From Cellulomonas humilata (lineage in GTDB: Bacteria; Actinomycetota; Actinomycetes; Actinomycetales; Cellulomonadaceae): 32,948 nucleotides of DNA. The stretch covers positions 1 to 32,948 of the forward strand of contig NZ_JABMCI010000032.1 of the NCBI RefSeq assembly GCF_013359775.1, written 5' to 3'. Below, piece after piece: positions 18,579 through 25,780 of the stretch. The notes below the pieces were generated by a model that had not been told where the DNA came from, did not search any database, and saw only the letters and a program-made list of their open reading frames with translations. Each line of letters begins with the position of its first letter. Within the stretch, counting starts at the first letter, position 1. The position numbers and the translations under genes are program-made.

Positions 18579-18762
18579 CCGTCCGCGCCGCAGCTTCTGG
18601 TCCGTGGACCGCGCCGGCCTGATCCGGCTCGGCGTCGCCGTCGCGCTGGCGGTCGCCGCGCTCGTGAGCCCGCACGTGGGTTCGACCTCCGCGCAGTTCA
18701 CTGACAGCACCGAGGTATCGATCACGTTCACCGTCACGCCGACACCGACTCCGGAGCCGTAG
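18559..18762 (+). CDS. Very small SipW-type exported peptide
   Basis: A 67-residue protein starting at ATG 18559, 4 nt after AGGAGG, inside the end of the signal peptidase gene. It has a basic N-terminus, one hydrophobic segment (~21-38) and STSAQFTDSTEVSITFTV, resembling the SipW cleavage site of the larger neighbour. Cleavage after Ala45 would leave a mature peptide of about 22 residues ending in a PTPTPEP tail. No camelysin domain follows, so it may be a minor subunit, a nucleator, or a truncated substrate whose domain was lost. The good ribosome binding site and terminator argue that it is a real gene. Confidence 0.75.
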   Translation: MSSSSTDRPRRSFWSVDRAGLIRLGVAVALAVAALVSPHVGSTSAQFTDSTEVSITFTVTPTPTPEP

Positions 18763-18787
18763 CTCCGGCTCCTGACGGAGCCGGAGC
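18762..18787. terminator. Terminator after SipW cluster, likely bidirectional
   Basis: A perfect 11-bp stem (GCTCCGGCTCC with GGAGCCGGAGC) and a TGAC loop begin at the last base of the small gene's stop codon and end 8 bp before the stop of the convergent flavoprotein gene. Confidence 0.8.
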
Positions 18788-18795
18788 CCGGACCG

Positions 18796-20199
18796 TCAGG
18801 ACCGCAGGCCGCGTGCTCCGAGCAGCACGGCGTCGGGGTCGTACACCAGCGAGAGCATCTGGAGCCGGCGCGCCACCTCCGGCGGGAACACCCGCTCCAC
18901 CCACTGCGGCCCGGCCGTGTCGGTGAAGTTGGGCAGGCCGCCGGTCAACGCCCAGTCGGCGAGCCCGCCGTGCACGCGCGCGGTGTCCGCAGTGACCACC
19001 TGGGCGATCTCCGGGATCATCACGCCGATCGTGAAGAGCGAGTACGCCGCGTCGCGGTGCGGGAACGCGCTGGGCACCCCTCGGTCGTCGCGGACCTTGC
19101 CGCCCAGCTGACGCACCTCGACCATCGCCTGGGCGGTCTGCGCGTCCGGGCCCACCAGCTCGAGCAGGCGTTCGGCGCCGTCGGCCCCGAACGAGTGCAG
19201 CAGGCTGTGGTGCTCGTGCAGCGGCATCGGCTCCACCGGGTCGCTGTGCACGTCACCGAGCGACGAGTACGGCATCGCCTGCACCGTGTCGATGAGCGGC
19301 GCGGCGACCGAGCGGATGGCCCGGATCATCTCCTCGCCCACCGCGGGGTCACCCGTCCAGGCGAAGCGCACCGACACCGACATCGTCGCGCGCAGCGGCT
19401 CGGGGAAGATCGGCAGGTCCGGCAGCCGCATCACGGCGATCGACGTGGTCCCCTCCTCCGGCAGCAGCTCGCACCACTGGCTCCACGTACGGATCACCGC
19501 GGCCGCGTCGGCGGCGGCGAACCACAGGGCGCCCGCGTAGATCTCCGGCTGGTCGACGAGGTCGATCTCGACCGCCGTGACGATGCCGAGCGAGCCCTTG
19601 CCCCCGCGCAGGCCCCAGAACAGGTCCGGGTGGCTCGCCGCGGTGACGCGACGGAACTCCCCGTCGCCGGTGACCAGCTCGAACGCGCGCACCGTGTCGG
19701 ACGCGAGCCCGTGGGTGCGGGCGACCGGGCCGAGGCCACCGCCGGTCAGGTAGCCGACGACGCCGACGTCCGGCGACGACCCGGCCAGGCCGGCGAGCCC
19801 GTGCGGCCCGCACGCCGCCAGGACGGCAGCCCACTTCACGCCGGCGCCGATGCGCGCCCAGCGCTCGTCGGCGTGGATCGTCACCTCGTCCAGGGCGGTG
19901 GTGCTGACGAGGATCGCGTCCTGCATCGTCTCGGTGGCGCCGTGGCCGGTGCCCTGGACGGCCACCTGGACGCCCGCGGTGGCCGCGAGCCGCAGGGTGC
20001 CGCTGATGTCGTCGGCCCCGCGAGCGGCGACGACAGCCACGGGGCTGATCGCCTTGAGGAGGTTGCTGGTACCCGTGAGGGCGGCGTACGCCTCGGTGCC
20101 GGGCAGGTGCACAGGGACGCCGGAGTCGGCGAGCGCCTGGATGGCTGCGGCGGTGGCCGGACGGTAGTCCGCACCGATCGGCGAGCTGAGGATGGTCAT
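18796..20199 (-). CDS. FAD-linked oxidoreductase, berberine bridge enzyme-like
   Basis: A 467-residue PCMH-type flavoprotein. The FAD-binding half contains VAVQGTGHGATE, where His86 corresponds to the residue that carries covalent FAD, and VGVVGYLTGGGLGPVARTHGLASDTVRAFELVT. In bicovalent members a cysteine precedes PxVGVGG; here the aligned position is Ser142, so attachment should be through histidine only. The C-terminal BBE region ends in LQMLSLVYDPDAVLL. These enzymes oxidise sugars, alcohols or secondary metabolites with oxygen. There is no signal peptide. ATG 20199 has GAAAGG 8 nt upstream. It follows the two-component operon in the same direction after 106 bp that contain a palindrome, so it may have its own promoter. 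Confidence 0.88.
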   Translation of the reverse strand: MTILSSPIGADYRPATAAAIQALADSGVPVHLPGTEAYAALTGTSNLLKAISPVAVVAARGADDISGTLRLAATAGVQVAVQGTGHGATETMQDAILVSTTALDEVTIHADERWARIGAGVKWAAVLAACGPHGLAGLAGSSPDVGVVGYLTGGGLGPVARTHGLASDTVRAFELVTGDGEFRRVTAASHPDLFWGLRGGKGSLGIVTAVEIDLVDQPEIYAGALWFAAADAAAVIRTWSQWCELLPEEGTTSIAVMRLPDLPIFPEPLRATMSVSVRFAWTGDPAVGEEMIRAIRSVAAPLIDTVQAMPYSSLGDVHSDPVEPMPLHEHHSLLHSFGADGAERLLELVGPDAQTAQAMVEVRQLGGKVRDDRGVPSAFPHRDAAYSLFTIGVMIPEIAQVVTADTARVHGGLADWALTGGLPNFTDTAGPQWVERVFPPEVARRLQMLSLVYDPDAVLLGARGLRS

Positions 20200-20271
20200 G
20201 GTCGTGCCCTTTCCTGTCCGCGCCGTCGGTCGGCGCACGGGCAGAAGGGGACCGGGCCTCGGCCGCCTGAT

Positions 20272-20284
20272 ACATCCGAGATGT
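20272..20284. promoter_or_regulatory. Palindrome ACATCCGAGATGT upstream of BBE-like gene
   Basis: A perfect 5-3-5 inverted repeat in the 106-bp gap, 73 bp before the flavoprotein ATG, flanked by AT-rich bases uncommon here. It is a candidate operator for a TetR-like or similar repressor not encoded nearby. Confidence 0.35.
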
Positions 20285-20305
20285 CCGAAGTTACGCAGCA
20301 GTACG

Positions 20306-22084
20306 TCAGCCCGGGGGCGTGGCCGGCACCGTGATCGAGAACGTGGTGCCCTCGCCCAGGGTGCTGGTGATGTCCAGCGTGCCGCCGTGGGCGTCGATGA
20401 TCGCCTTGGTGATCGACAGCCCGAGCCCGACTCCGGGGATGGCCCGGCGCGTGGCCGTCGACGCCCGGAAGAAGCGGTTGGTCAGCTGCGACAGCTCGTC
20501 GGGTGGGATCCCGATGCCGCTGTCCGCGACCTCGACGACCGCGCCTCCGCGCACACCCGGGGCGACGGTGAGCCGGACCGTCCCGCCGGAGGGCGTGAAC
20601 TTGATCGCGTTGGAGAGCAGGTTGTCGACGGCCTGCGCGAGCCGCACCGGGTCGGCGTCCAGGGGCGTGGAGGTCACCGACGGCACGAGCTCGATGCCCG
20701 CCGCCTCGGCCACAGGCGTGGCCGCCGCCACGGCCGCGGACACGATCTCGGCGGCGTCGATCCGCTGCGGCGCGATGGAGAACCGGCCGGCGTCCACCTG
20801 GGCGCTGAGCAGGAGGTCACCCACGAGGCGCAGCTGGCGCCGGGCGTTGCGCTCGATGACGGTGAGGTACTCCCGCTGCTCGTCGGACAACGGGTCGGTG
20901 CCGTCCGTGAGCAGCTCGAGGTAGCCGAGCACCGACGTCAGCGGAGTGCGCAGCTCGTGGCTGACCAGGCTGACGAACTCGTCCTGGAGCCGCGAGGCCT
21001 CCCGCTCGGAGGTGACGTCCGTGGCGACGACGACGTAGCCGCTGGTCGTGCCGTCGGACTCGGCGCGCCGGGTGACCGCGAGCCGGACCGTCATCCGGGC
21101 ACCGTCGCGCGCGACGTACGTCCAGTCCCGCACCTCCGGCCGGCCCGCGAGCGCCGGTGCGACCAGCGCGTCCACCAGGGTCTGGGGGTGGTCGATAGGG
21201 CTGTTGTCGGAGAACAGCATCTCGCGGCGCGCCTCCAGCTCGGCGCGGTCGTGGAAGTCGGTCAGGCGCATGCGTCCGACGACCTCGCCCTGTCCGTACC
21301 CGAGCAGCGCCTCGGCCCCGGCGTTGAACACCTCGACCATGCCGGTGGCGTCGGTCGCGATGATGGCCTGCTCGGTGGCCGAGTCGATCACGGAGACCAG
21401 CTGGTCGCGGGCCGCGCGCCGCTGGTTGGCGACCCGTGCGAGCTCGACGGCGTCGGCGCGGGCACGGTCCAGCAGCGTCGCCTGGTCCATCTGGAGCGAG
21501 AGCAGGGCCCGGCTGCGGGCCCGGAGCCGGGCGGTGATCTCGTGCACGGTGGCGGCGACGACGAAGGCCACCAGGGTGACGAACAGGGTCCGGATGACCG
21601 TGTCCGTGGTGACGGGCACGCTCGAGAGCAGGACCGGCGAGAACACGACCCCCGCGACGCCGGCCGTGGCCAGCACGATCCCTCGACGGCCCGTCTCGGA
21701 CGCGAGCGCGATCACGGGGAAGAACACGAGCGTCGTGTACGGCGATCCGGGCCCGCCGGTCCCGGACCGCAGGAGGGCCACGGCCAGCAGCTGGACCATC
21801 GGCAGGATGTCCTGGGCACCCTCGGGCCACCGGCTCCAGGGCAGCAGCCGCGCCGCCACCAGCTGGCCCGCGGTGAGCACCCCGGCGATCAGGACCTCGA
21901 CCGGGCTCGTCACGCGAGCTCCCGGGATCAGCAGCGTGAGCACCGCGACGAAGAACATCCCGACGAACGGCAGCTGTCGCTCGACCACGTCGCCGTCCGG
22001 GCCGAGGTGCCGGGCCAGGCGTCGCAGGTAGCGGGAGGTCGTCGTGACCAGGTCGGTGCGCTCGCTGGACCAGATCTCGCTCAT
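20306..22084 (-). CDS. Membrane PAS sensor histidine kinase
   Basis: A 592-residue kinase. About five or six hydrophobic segments fill residues ~38-185, followed by a coiled-coil (LQMDQATLLDRARADAVELA), a PAS domain (~225-345: IIATDATGMVEVFNAGAEALLGY), the dimerisation domain with phosphoacceptor His376 in SHELRTPLTS, and an ATPase domain with N box DNLLSNAIKFTPSGG, G1 DSGIGIP and G2 GVGLGLSI. All catalytic residues are intact. It closes an operon with two receiver proteins and glycan enzymes, so its likely partners are the stand-alone receiver 7 bp upstream and the receiver-PIG-L fusion. The input is unknown; many short transmembrane segments suggest sensing within the membrane. Confidence 0.93.
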   Translation of the reverse strand: MSEIWSSERTDLVTTTSRYLRRLARHLGPDGDVVERQLPFVGMFFVAVLTLLIPGARVTSPVEVLIAGVLTAGQLVAARLLPWSRWPEGAQDILPMVQLLAVALLRSGTGGPGSPYTTLVFFPVIALASETGRRGIVLATAGVAGVVFSPVLLSSVPVTTDTVIRTLFVTLVAFVVAATVHEITARLRARSRALLSLQMDQATLLDRARADAVELARVANQRRAARDQLVSVIDSATEQAIIATDATGMVEVFNAGAEALLGYGQGEVVGRMRLTDFHDRAELEARREMLFSDNSPIDHPQTLVDALVAPALAGRPEVRDWTYVARDGARMTVRLAVTRRAESDGTTSGYVVVATDVTSEREASRLQDEFVSLVSHELRTPLTSVLGYLELLTDGTDPLSDEQREYLTVIERNARRQLRLVGDLLLSAQVDAGRFSIAPQRIDAAEIVSAAVAAATPVAEAAGIELVPSVTSTPLDADPVRLAQAVDNLLSNAIKFTPSGGTVRLTVAPGVRGGAVVEVADSGIGIPPDELSQLTNRFFRASTATRRAIPGVGLGLSITKAIIDAHGGTLDITSTLGEGTTFSITVPATPPG

Positions 22085-22091
22085 GGCGCAC

Positions 22092-22442
22092 TCACGGGGA
22101 CTCCCCGAGCGCGCGGGCCACCGCGGCCTGCACTCCCTCTCCGGTGAACGGCTTGGGCAGCCACGCCTCCACCTGCGGGTAGTCGTCCTGGTCGAGCACC
22201 GACGTCACGATGACCGGCAGGCCGGGGCGGCGCGCGTGCAGGACGTCGACCAGCTCCCAGCCCCCCATGCCGGGCAGCCGCAGGTCGACGATCGCGACGT
22301 CCACCCCGAGGTTGTCCTCGTCGGCCAGCGCCTCCTCGGCGCTCTTGGTGGCCAGCACGTCGTAGCCGAGCCGACGCAGGTGCCGCTCGATGAGCGCGAG
22401 CTCGTCCGGCTCGTCGTCGACCACCAGCACGCGCGCGGTCAC
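22092..22442 (-). CDS. Stand-alone receiver domain response regulator
   Basis: A 116-residue protein made only of a receiver domain. It shows VLVVDDEPDE with the acidic pocket, phosphoacceptor Asp53 in IVDLRLPGMGG, Thr80 (VIVTSV) and Lys97 (LPKPF); no output domain follows. Such CheY-like proteins work by protein contact or as phosphate relays. GTG 22442 overlaps the stop of the membrane peptide gene (GTGA) and the kinase gene starts 7 bp after its stop. It might shuttle phosphate between the kinase and the receiver-PIG-L protein, or bind the glycosyltransferase; both are inference. Confidence 0.9.
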   Translation of the reverse strand: MTARVLVVDDEPDELALIERHLRRLGYDVLATKSAEEALADEDNLGVDVAIVDLRLPGMGGWELVDVLHARRPGLPVIVTSVLDQDDYPQVEAWLPKPFTGEGVQAAVARALGESP

Positions 22443-22624
22443 AGCACGCCCTCGTGCAGCAGGAGGACCGCGATCGTGATCGCGGCCGACACCAGGGCGA
22501 CGACCAGCAGGAGCCGACGCTCGGAGCGCGCGTTCGACCGGATCTCGTCCTCGAGGGCGTCGGACGAGAGCGTCGCCCACCACCGGGTGTCGTCGCCCGC
22601 AGCGGCTCGGTGAGCGCCGGTCAT
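22439..22624 (-). CDS. Small single-pass membrane protein in glycan operon
   Basis: A 61-residue protein. An acidic/basic cytosolic part (DDTRWWATLSSDALEDEIRS, then NARSERR) precedes one membrane helix (residues ~38-56, LLLVVALVSAAITIAVLLL) and a short end. Both ends are fixed by 4-bp overlaps: ATGA with the glycosyltransferase stop and GTGA with the receiver start, which strongly supports translation. I know no named family. Small membrane partners of synthases or kinases are common, so it may join the glycosyltransferase or anchor the receiver at the membrane. Confidence 0.78.
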   Translation of the reverse strand: MTGAHRAAAGDDTRWWATLSSDALEDEIRSNARSERRLLLVVALVSAAITIAVLLLHEGVL

Positions 22625-24105
22625 CCCATCACCCGTCCTGTCTTCTCGGTCTTGTCCCACACTGCGGCGGCGCCGCGCCACTGCTTCACGTAGGCGTCGA
22701 GCGTGATGGCGCAGAGCACCGGACCGAAGCCCACCACGTAGAGCAGCGGGAGCGCGAGCCACCGCACCGGACGGATGCGCTCGAGGATCCGGATCACCCA
22801 CGCCAGGAGCATCGCCAGGACCGACCAGGAGTAGAGGGTCAGCGTCCAGACCGCGCGGCCGGTCTCGGTCATCTCGAGCCCGAGCAGCTGCGGGAGGCGC
22901 TCCTCCCAGAGGTTGGGGAACCAGGCGGCGGTCATCACGACCATCGCGCCGAGGCCGGGGAACACGATGCCCTCGAACCACGACCGGCGGGCCGTCTCCC
23001 GGTCGAGCAGGAGGGTGGTCGCGGTGATGAACACGTAGGCGCTCACCGCGACCCACCAGAACCCCTCGAACACCGCGGTGGCGGTCACGCTGGCGACGAA
23101 GTAGAGGCCCACCAGGCCTACCGCCGCCAGGGTCATCGCCACCGGGAGCAGGTAGATGGCGAACCAGATGATCCCGAAGTCGAGGCTGCCCAGGTTGTGC
23201 TTGCGGGAAGGCCGGAACCAGACGCGGGCGAAGGTGCGCGTGATCTGCACGTTCCCGCGTGCCCAGCGCACCCGCTGCTTCCACAGCGCGGTGATCGTGT
23301 CGGGCTCCTCCGCCAGCACCACCGCCGCCGGCTCGAACACCACGCGCCGGCCGTTCAGCTGCGTGAGGAAGGTGGTGTACGTGTCCTCCGCCAACGTGGA
23401 GGTGTCCACCTGACCGCCCACCGCCAGGAGGTTCTCCCGCGAGTGCAGCTGCGCGCCACCGGCGAGGCACGCCATGGCCCCCATGACGTTCTGCGCCCGC
23501 CGCGCGGCCGCCTGCGCGGTCACGTACTCGTAGCCGATGAACCGCGCGACGGTCCCCGGTCGCCCGCTGCCCTCGCGGATGAACGCCGTCACGGCACCCA
23601 CGTTCTCGTCGGCCAGGTGCCGGGCCATCCGCCGCAGGGAGTCCGGACGGTAGATGACGTCCGCGTCCATGATGAGCAGCGCCTGCATCCAGTCGTCGTC
23701 CAGCGCGTACCGGATGCCGTGGTTGAGCGTGTGGGCCTTGCCCTGACCGCCCTGCTCGCGGCGCAGGTGCACGATGCGGTCGTCGTACTGGGCGGCCTTG
23801 GCGCGGACCACGTCGGGCGTGTCGTCGGTGCTGGCATCGTCGACGACGAACACCTTGAGCCGGTCCGGCGGGTACTCCAGCCCCATGAGCCGGTCGAGCG
23901 ACGCCGCGAGCACCGCCCCCTCGTTCCAGGCGGGCACGATGACGACCACGCGGGGCAGCCGCGGCGCCGCGGCGTGCAGGTGGTTGCGGAACGCGTGCAC
24001 GGGGACCAGGAGGTACTGGTACAGCCCCGCGAGCACGGGGATGACGCCGATGCCCACGAACGCGACGAAGACCGCGACGAGCGCGTCCTGCCCGACACCC
24101 GTCAT
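22621..24105 (-). CDS. Processive-type family 2 glycosyltransferase
   Basis: A 494-residue membrane enzyme. An N-terminal TM helix (~8-33) leads to a GT-A domain: VVIVPAWNEG, VFVVDDAS (Asp89-90), the metal-binding MDADVIYRP (Asp147, Asp149), TLAEDTYTT (catalytic Asp241) and QRVRW (277-281). The last is the QxxRW motif of processive beta-glycan synthases such as cellulose, hyaluronan and poly-GlcNAc synthases. Four to six TM helices follow and would form the export channel. It likely polymerises and secretes a surface polysaccharide. No PilZ domain is present, so direct cyclic di-GMP control is not evident. Co-transcription with a PIG-L deacetylase suggests an N-acetylhexosamine polymer, as an inference. 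Confidence 0.91.
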   Translation of the reverse strand: MTGVGQDALVAVFVAFVGIGVIPVLAGLYQYLLVPVHAFRNHLHAAAPRLPRVVVIVPAWNEGAVLAASLDRLMGLEYPPDRLKVFVVDDASTDDTPDVVRAKAAQYDDRIVHLRREQGGQGKAHTLNHGIRYALDDDWMQALLIMDADVIYRPDSLRRMARHLADENVGAVTAFIREGSGRPGTVARFIGYEYVTAQAAARRAQNVMGAMACLAGGAQLHSRENLLAVGGQVDTSTLAEDTYTTFLTQLNGRRVVFEPAAVVLAEEPDTITALWKQRVRWARGNVQITRTFARVWFRPSRKHNLGSLDFGIIWFAIYLLPVAMTLAAVGLVGLYFVASVTATAVFEGFWWVAVSAYVFITATTLLLDRETARRSWFEGIVFPGLGAMVVMTAAWFPNLWEERLPQLLGLEMTETGRAVWTLTLYSWSVLAMLLAWVIRILERIRPVRWLALPLLYVVGFGPVLCAITLDAYVKQWRGAAAVWDKTEKTGRVMG

Positions 24106-24815
24106 CCGCGCACCCACGAGTAGACGCCCACGTCGGCGGCGTCGTGCGCGTCGGTGGAGGCCACCAGCTGCACGCCCGCCGCCCGCCAGCGGTCCGCCGC
24201 GCGCGGACCCGGGCACTGCCACTTCTCGTTGATCTCGACCGTGGTACCCGTGTCCACCGCGGCCTGCGCCAGGGCGTCGAGCAGCTCGTCGGGGACGTCG
24301 TCCTCTTTCAGGCCGATCTTGGGCAGGATCGAGAACGGGTGCGCCAGCTGCGCCCGTCCGGCCGCCCGCATGGCGCGGATCGTCGCCGTCACCAGCATCT
24401 CGACGACGTCGGCCGGGGCGAGGCCGGCATCGATGCGCTCGCGCGTGGCCCGCGGGCTCCAGGGTCCGTCCGGTCCGGGGACCTGATGGTCGGCCAGGAG
24501 CACGCGGTCCGGGCCGGCGGGCGTGCCCAGGGCTGCGAGCACCTCCGGCGGGGCGTCGATCGCGCCGGACGCGTCGAGGATCTTGGCCTCCACGCCGGTC
24601 AGCACGGTGAGCCCCTCGAGCCGGGGCAGGGCGCGGACCACCGAGAGGAACTCCGGCACGTACGTCGTGGAGACGCGGACGTGGTCGACCATGCGGATCT
24701 CGCGGAGGCGGGCGACCTGCGCGGCCGCCAGGTTCTGCGCGGGCGTGCTGACGGCGTCGTCGGAGAACGTCGAGTGGACGTGGTGGTCGCCGTCGGTGAG
24801 CGGACCTGTGCTCAT
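24102..24815 (-). CDS. PHP-domain metallohydrolase
   Basis: A 237-residue PHP protein with the complete metal-ligand set: HVH (12-14), DH (44-45), Glu76 in GVEAK, His110 in LADHQ, His159 in AHPFS, and D222/H224 in STDAHD. Known PHP proteins include histidinol-phosphate phosphatase, nucleic acid proofreading domains and tyrosine phosphatases acting on capsule kinases. Here the size and ligand pattern suggest a stand-alone phosphoesterase. The gene sits between an ATP-grasp ligase and a glycosyltransferase with 4-bp overlaps on both sides, so a sugar-phosphate substrate or protein phosphatase role in glycan control is likely. Substrate unknown. Confidence 0.88.
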   Translation of the reverse strand: MSTGPLTDGDHHVHSTFSDDAVSTPAQNLAAAQVARLREIRMVDHVRVSTTYVPEFLSVVRALPRLEGLTVLTGVEAKILDASGAIDAPPEVLAALGTPAGPDRVLLADHQVPGPDGPWSPRATRERIDAGLAPADVVEMLVTATIRAMRAAGRAQLAHPFSILPKIGLKEDDVPDELLDALAQAAVDTGTTVEINEKWQCPGPRAADRWRAAGVQLVASTDAHDAADVGVYSWVRG

Positions 24816-25780
24816 CGTGGGGGCAGCACGTCGGCGATCGGCAGGAAGACGTCCTCGAGGTAGCGCACGTTCGCGATCTCCTGGAAGTCGACGTGGTCGG
24901 GCAGCGGACGGCCGAGCACCGCGTCGAGCGTCAGGGAGGGCATGTCGACGCCGGCCGCGATGGTCAGCGGCATCGCGCCGGGGAACCGCGGGTTGACCTC
25001 GAGCAGGGCCGGACGCCCGTCGACGTCCCGCTTGAGCTGCACGTTCGCCACGGTGGTGAGGCCGACCGCGCGCGCCACGGCCGACGCGGTCTCGATGAGC
25101 TCGTCGTCGTGCACCGTGACCCCCGCGACCGCGACGCCGGAGTCCACCCGGAGGCGGGCGCGCGGCACGGCGGCGATCACCCGACCGTCGAGCCCCGCCA
25201 GGACGTCCACCGAGTACTCGTCGCCGGGCAGGAGCTCCTGCACCAGCAGGTCCTCCTCGGCGTCGTGCACGGCGTCGAGCTCCGCCTGCGTGCCGATCAG
25301 CCGGACGCCGCGCGAGCCCGCGCCGCGGCGGGGCTTGACGATCACCGGGAAGTCCCAGCCGGACACCGCCTGCGGCGTGCCGATCAGCTCGGTCCGTGGC
25401 ACCCGGACGGTCCGCGCGCAGGCCGCGGCGAGGGCGAGCTTGTCCAGGCAGGTCTCCAGCGTCGCCAGCGACGGGGACGCGAGAATGGTGCCGTCCGCGA
25501 GCAGCTCGTCGCGGGCGGCGGCGAGCTTGGGCAGCTCGACGTCGACCGTCGGGAAGAGCACGTCGACGCGCTCGTCGAGACAGAGCTTGCGCACGACGTC
25601 CACGAAGTCCGCCGCACGGCCGGCCGGGACCAGGTGCCGCGCACCCGCCTCGACGAGGTACAGCGCGCTGGCCCAGCGGTCCATGTCGGCGGCGATCACC
25701 TCGACGTCGCCGCGCCGCAGCAGCGAGCGGATCACCGCCACCCCGGCGGGTCCCCCTGCACCCGTGACCAGGACCCTCAT
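24812..25780 (-). CDS. ATP-grasp ligase, CarB-like
   Basis: A 322-residue enzyme. The N-terminal Rossmann-like domain begins RVLVTGAGGPAGVAVI; the ATP-grasp core has PVIVKPRRGAGSRGV (Lys149), VQELLPGDEYSVDV, and the metal-binding ALLEVNPRFPG (Glu261, Asn263). ATP-grasp enzymes join a carboxylate to an amine or thiol through an acyl-phosphate. It resembles carbamoyl-phosphate-synthase-like stand-alone members found in exopolysaccharide and natural product loci, where they add amino acids or other acyl groups to sugars. It is fused by ATGA overlaps to genes on both sides. The likely job is decorating the free amine made by the PIG-L deacetylase; that is inference. Confidence 0.87.
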   Translation of the reverse strand: MRVLVTGAGGPAGVAVIRSLLRRGDVEVIAADMDRWASALYLVEAGARHLVPAGRAADFVDVVRKLCLDERVDVLFPTVDVELPKLAAARDELLADGTILASPSLATLETCLDKLALAAACARTVRVPRTELIGTPQAVSGWDFPVIVKPRRGAGSRGVRLIGTQAELDAVHDAEEDLLVQELLPGDEYSVDVLAGLDGRVIAAVPRARLRVDSGVAVAGVTVHDDELIETASAVARAVGLTTVANVQLKRDVDGRPALLEVNPRFPGAMPLTIAAGVDMPSLTLDAVLGRPLPDHVDFQEIANVRYLEDVFLPIADVLPPR

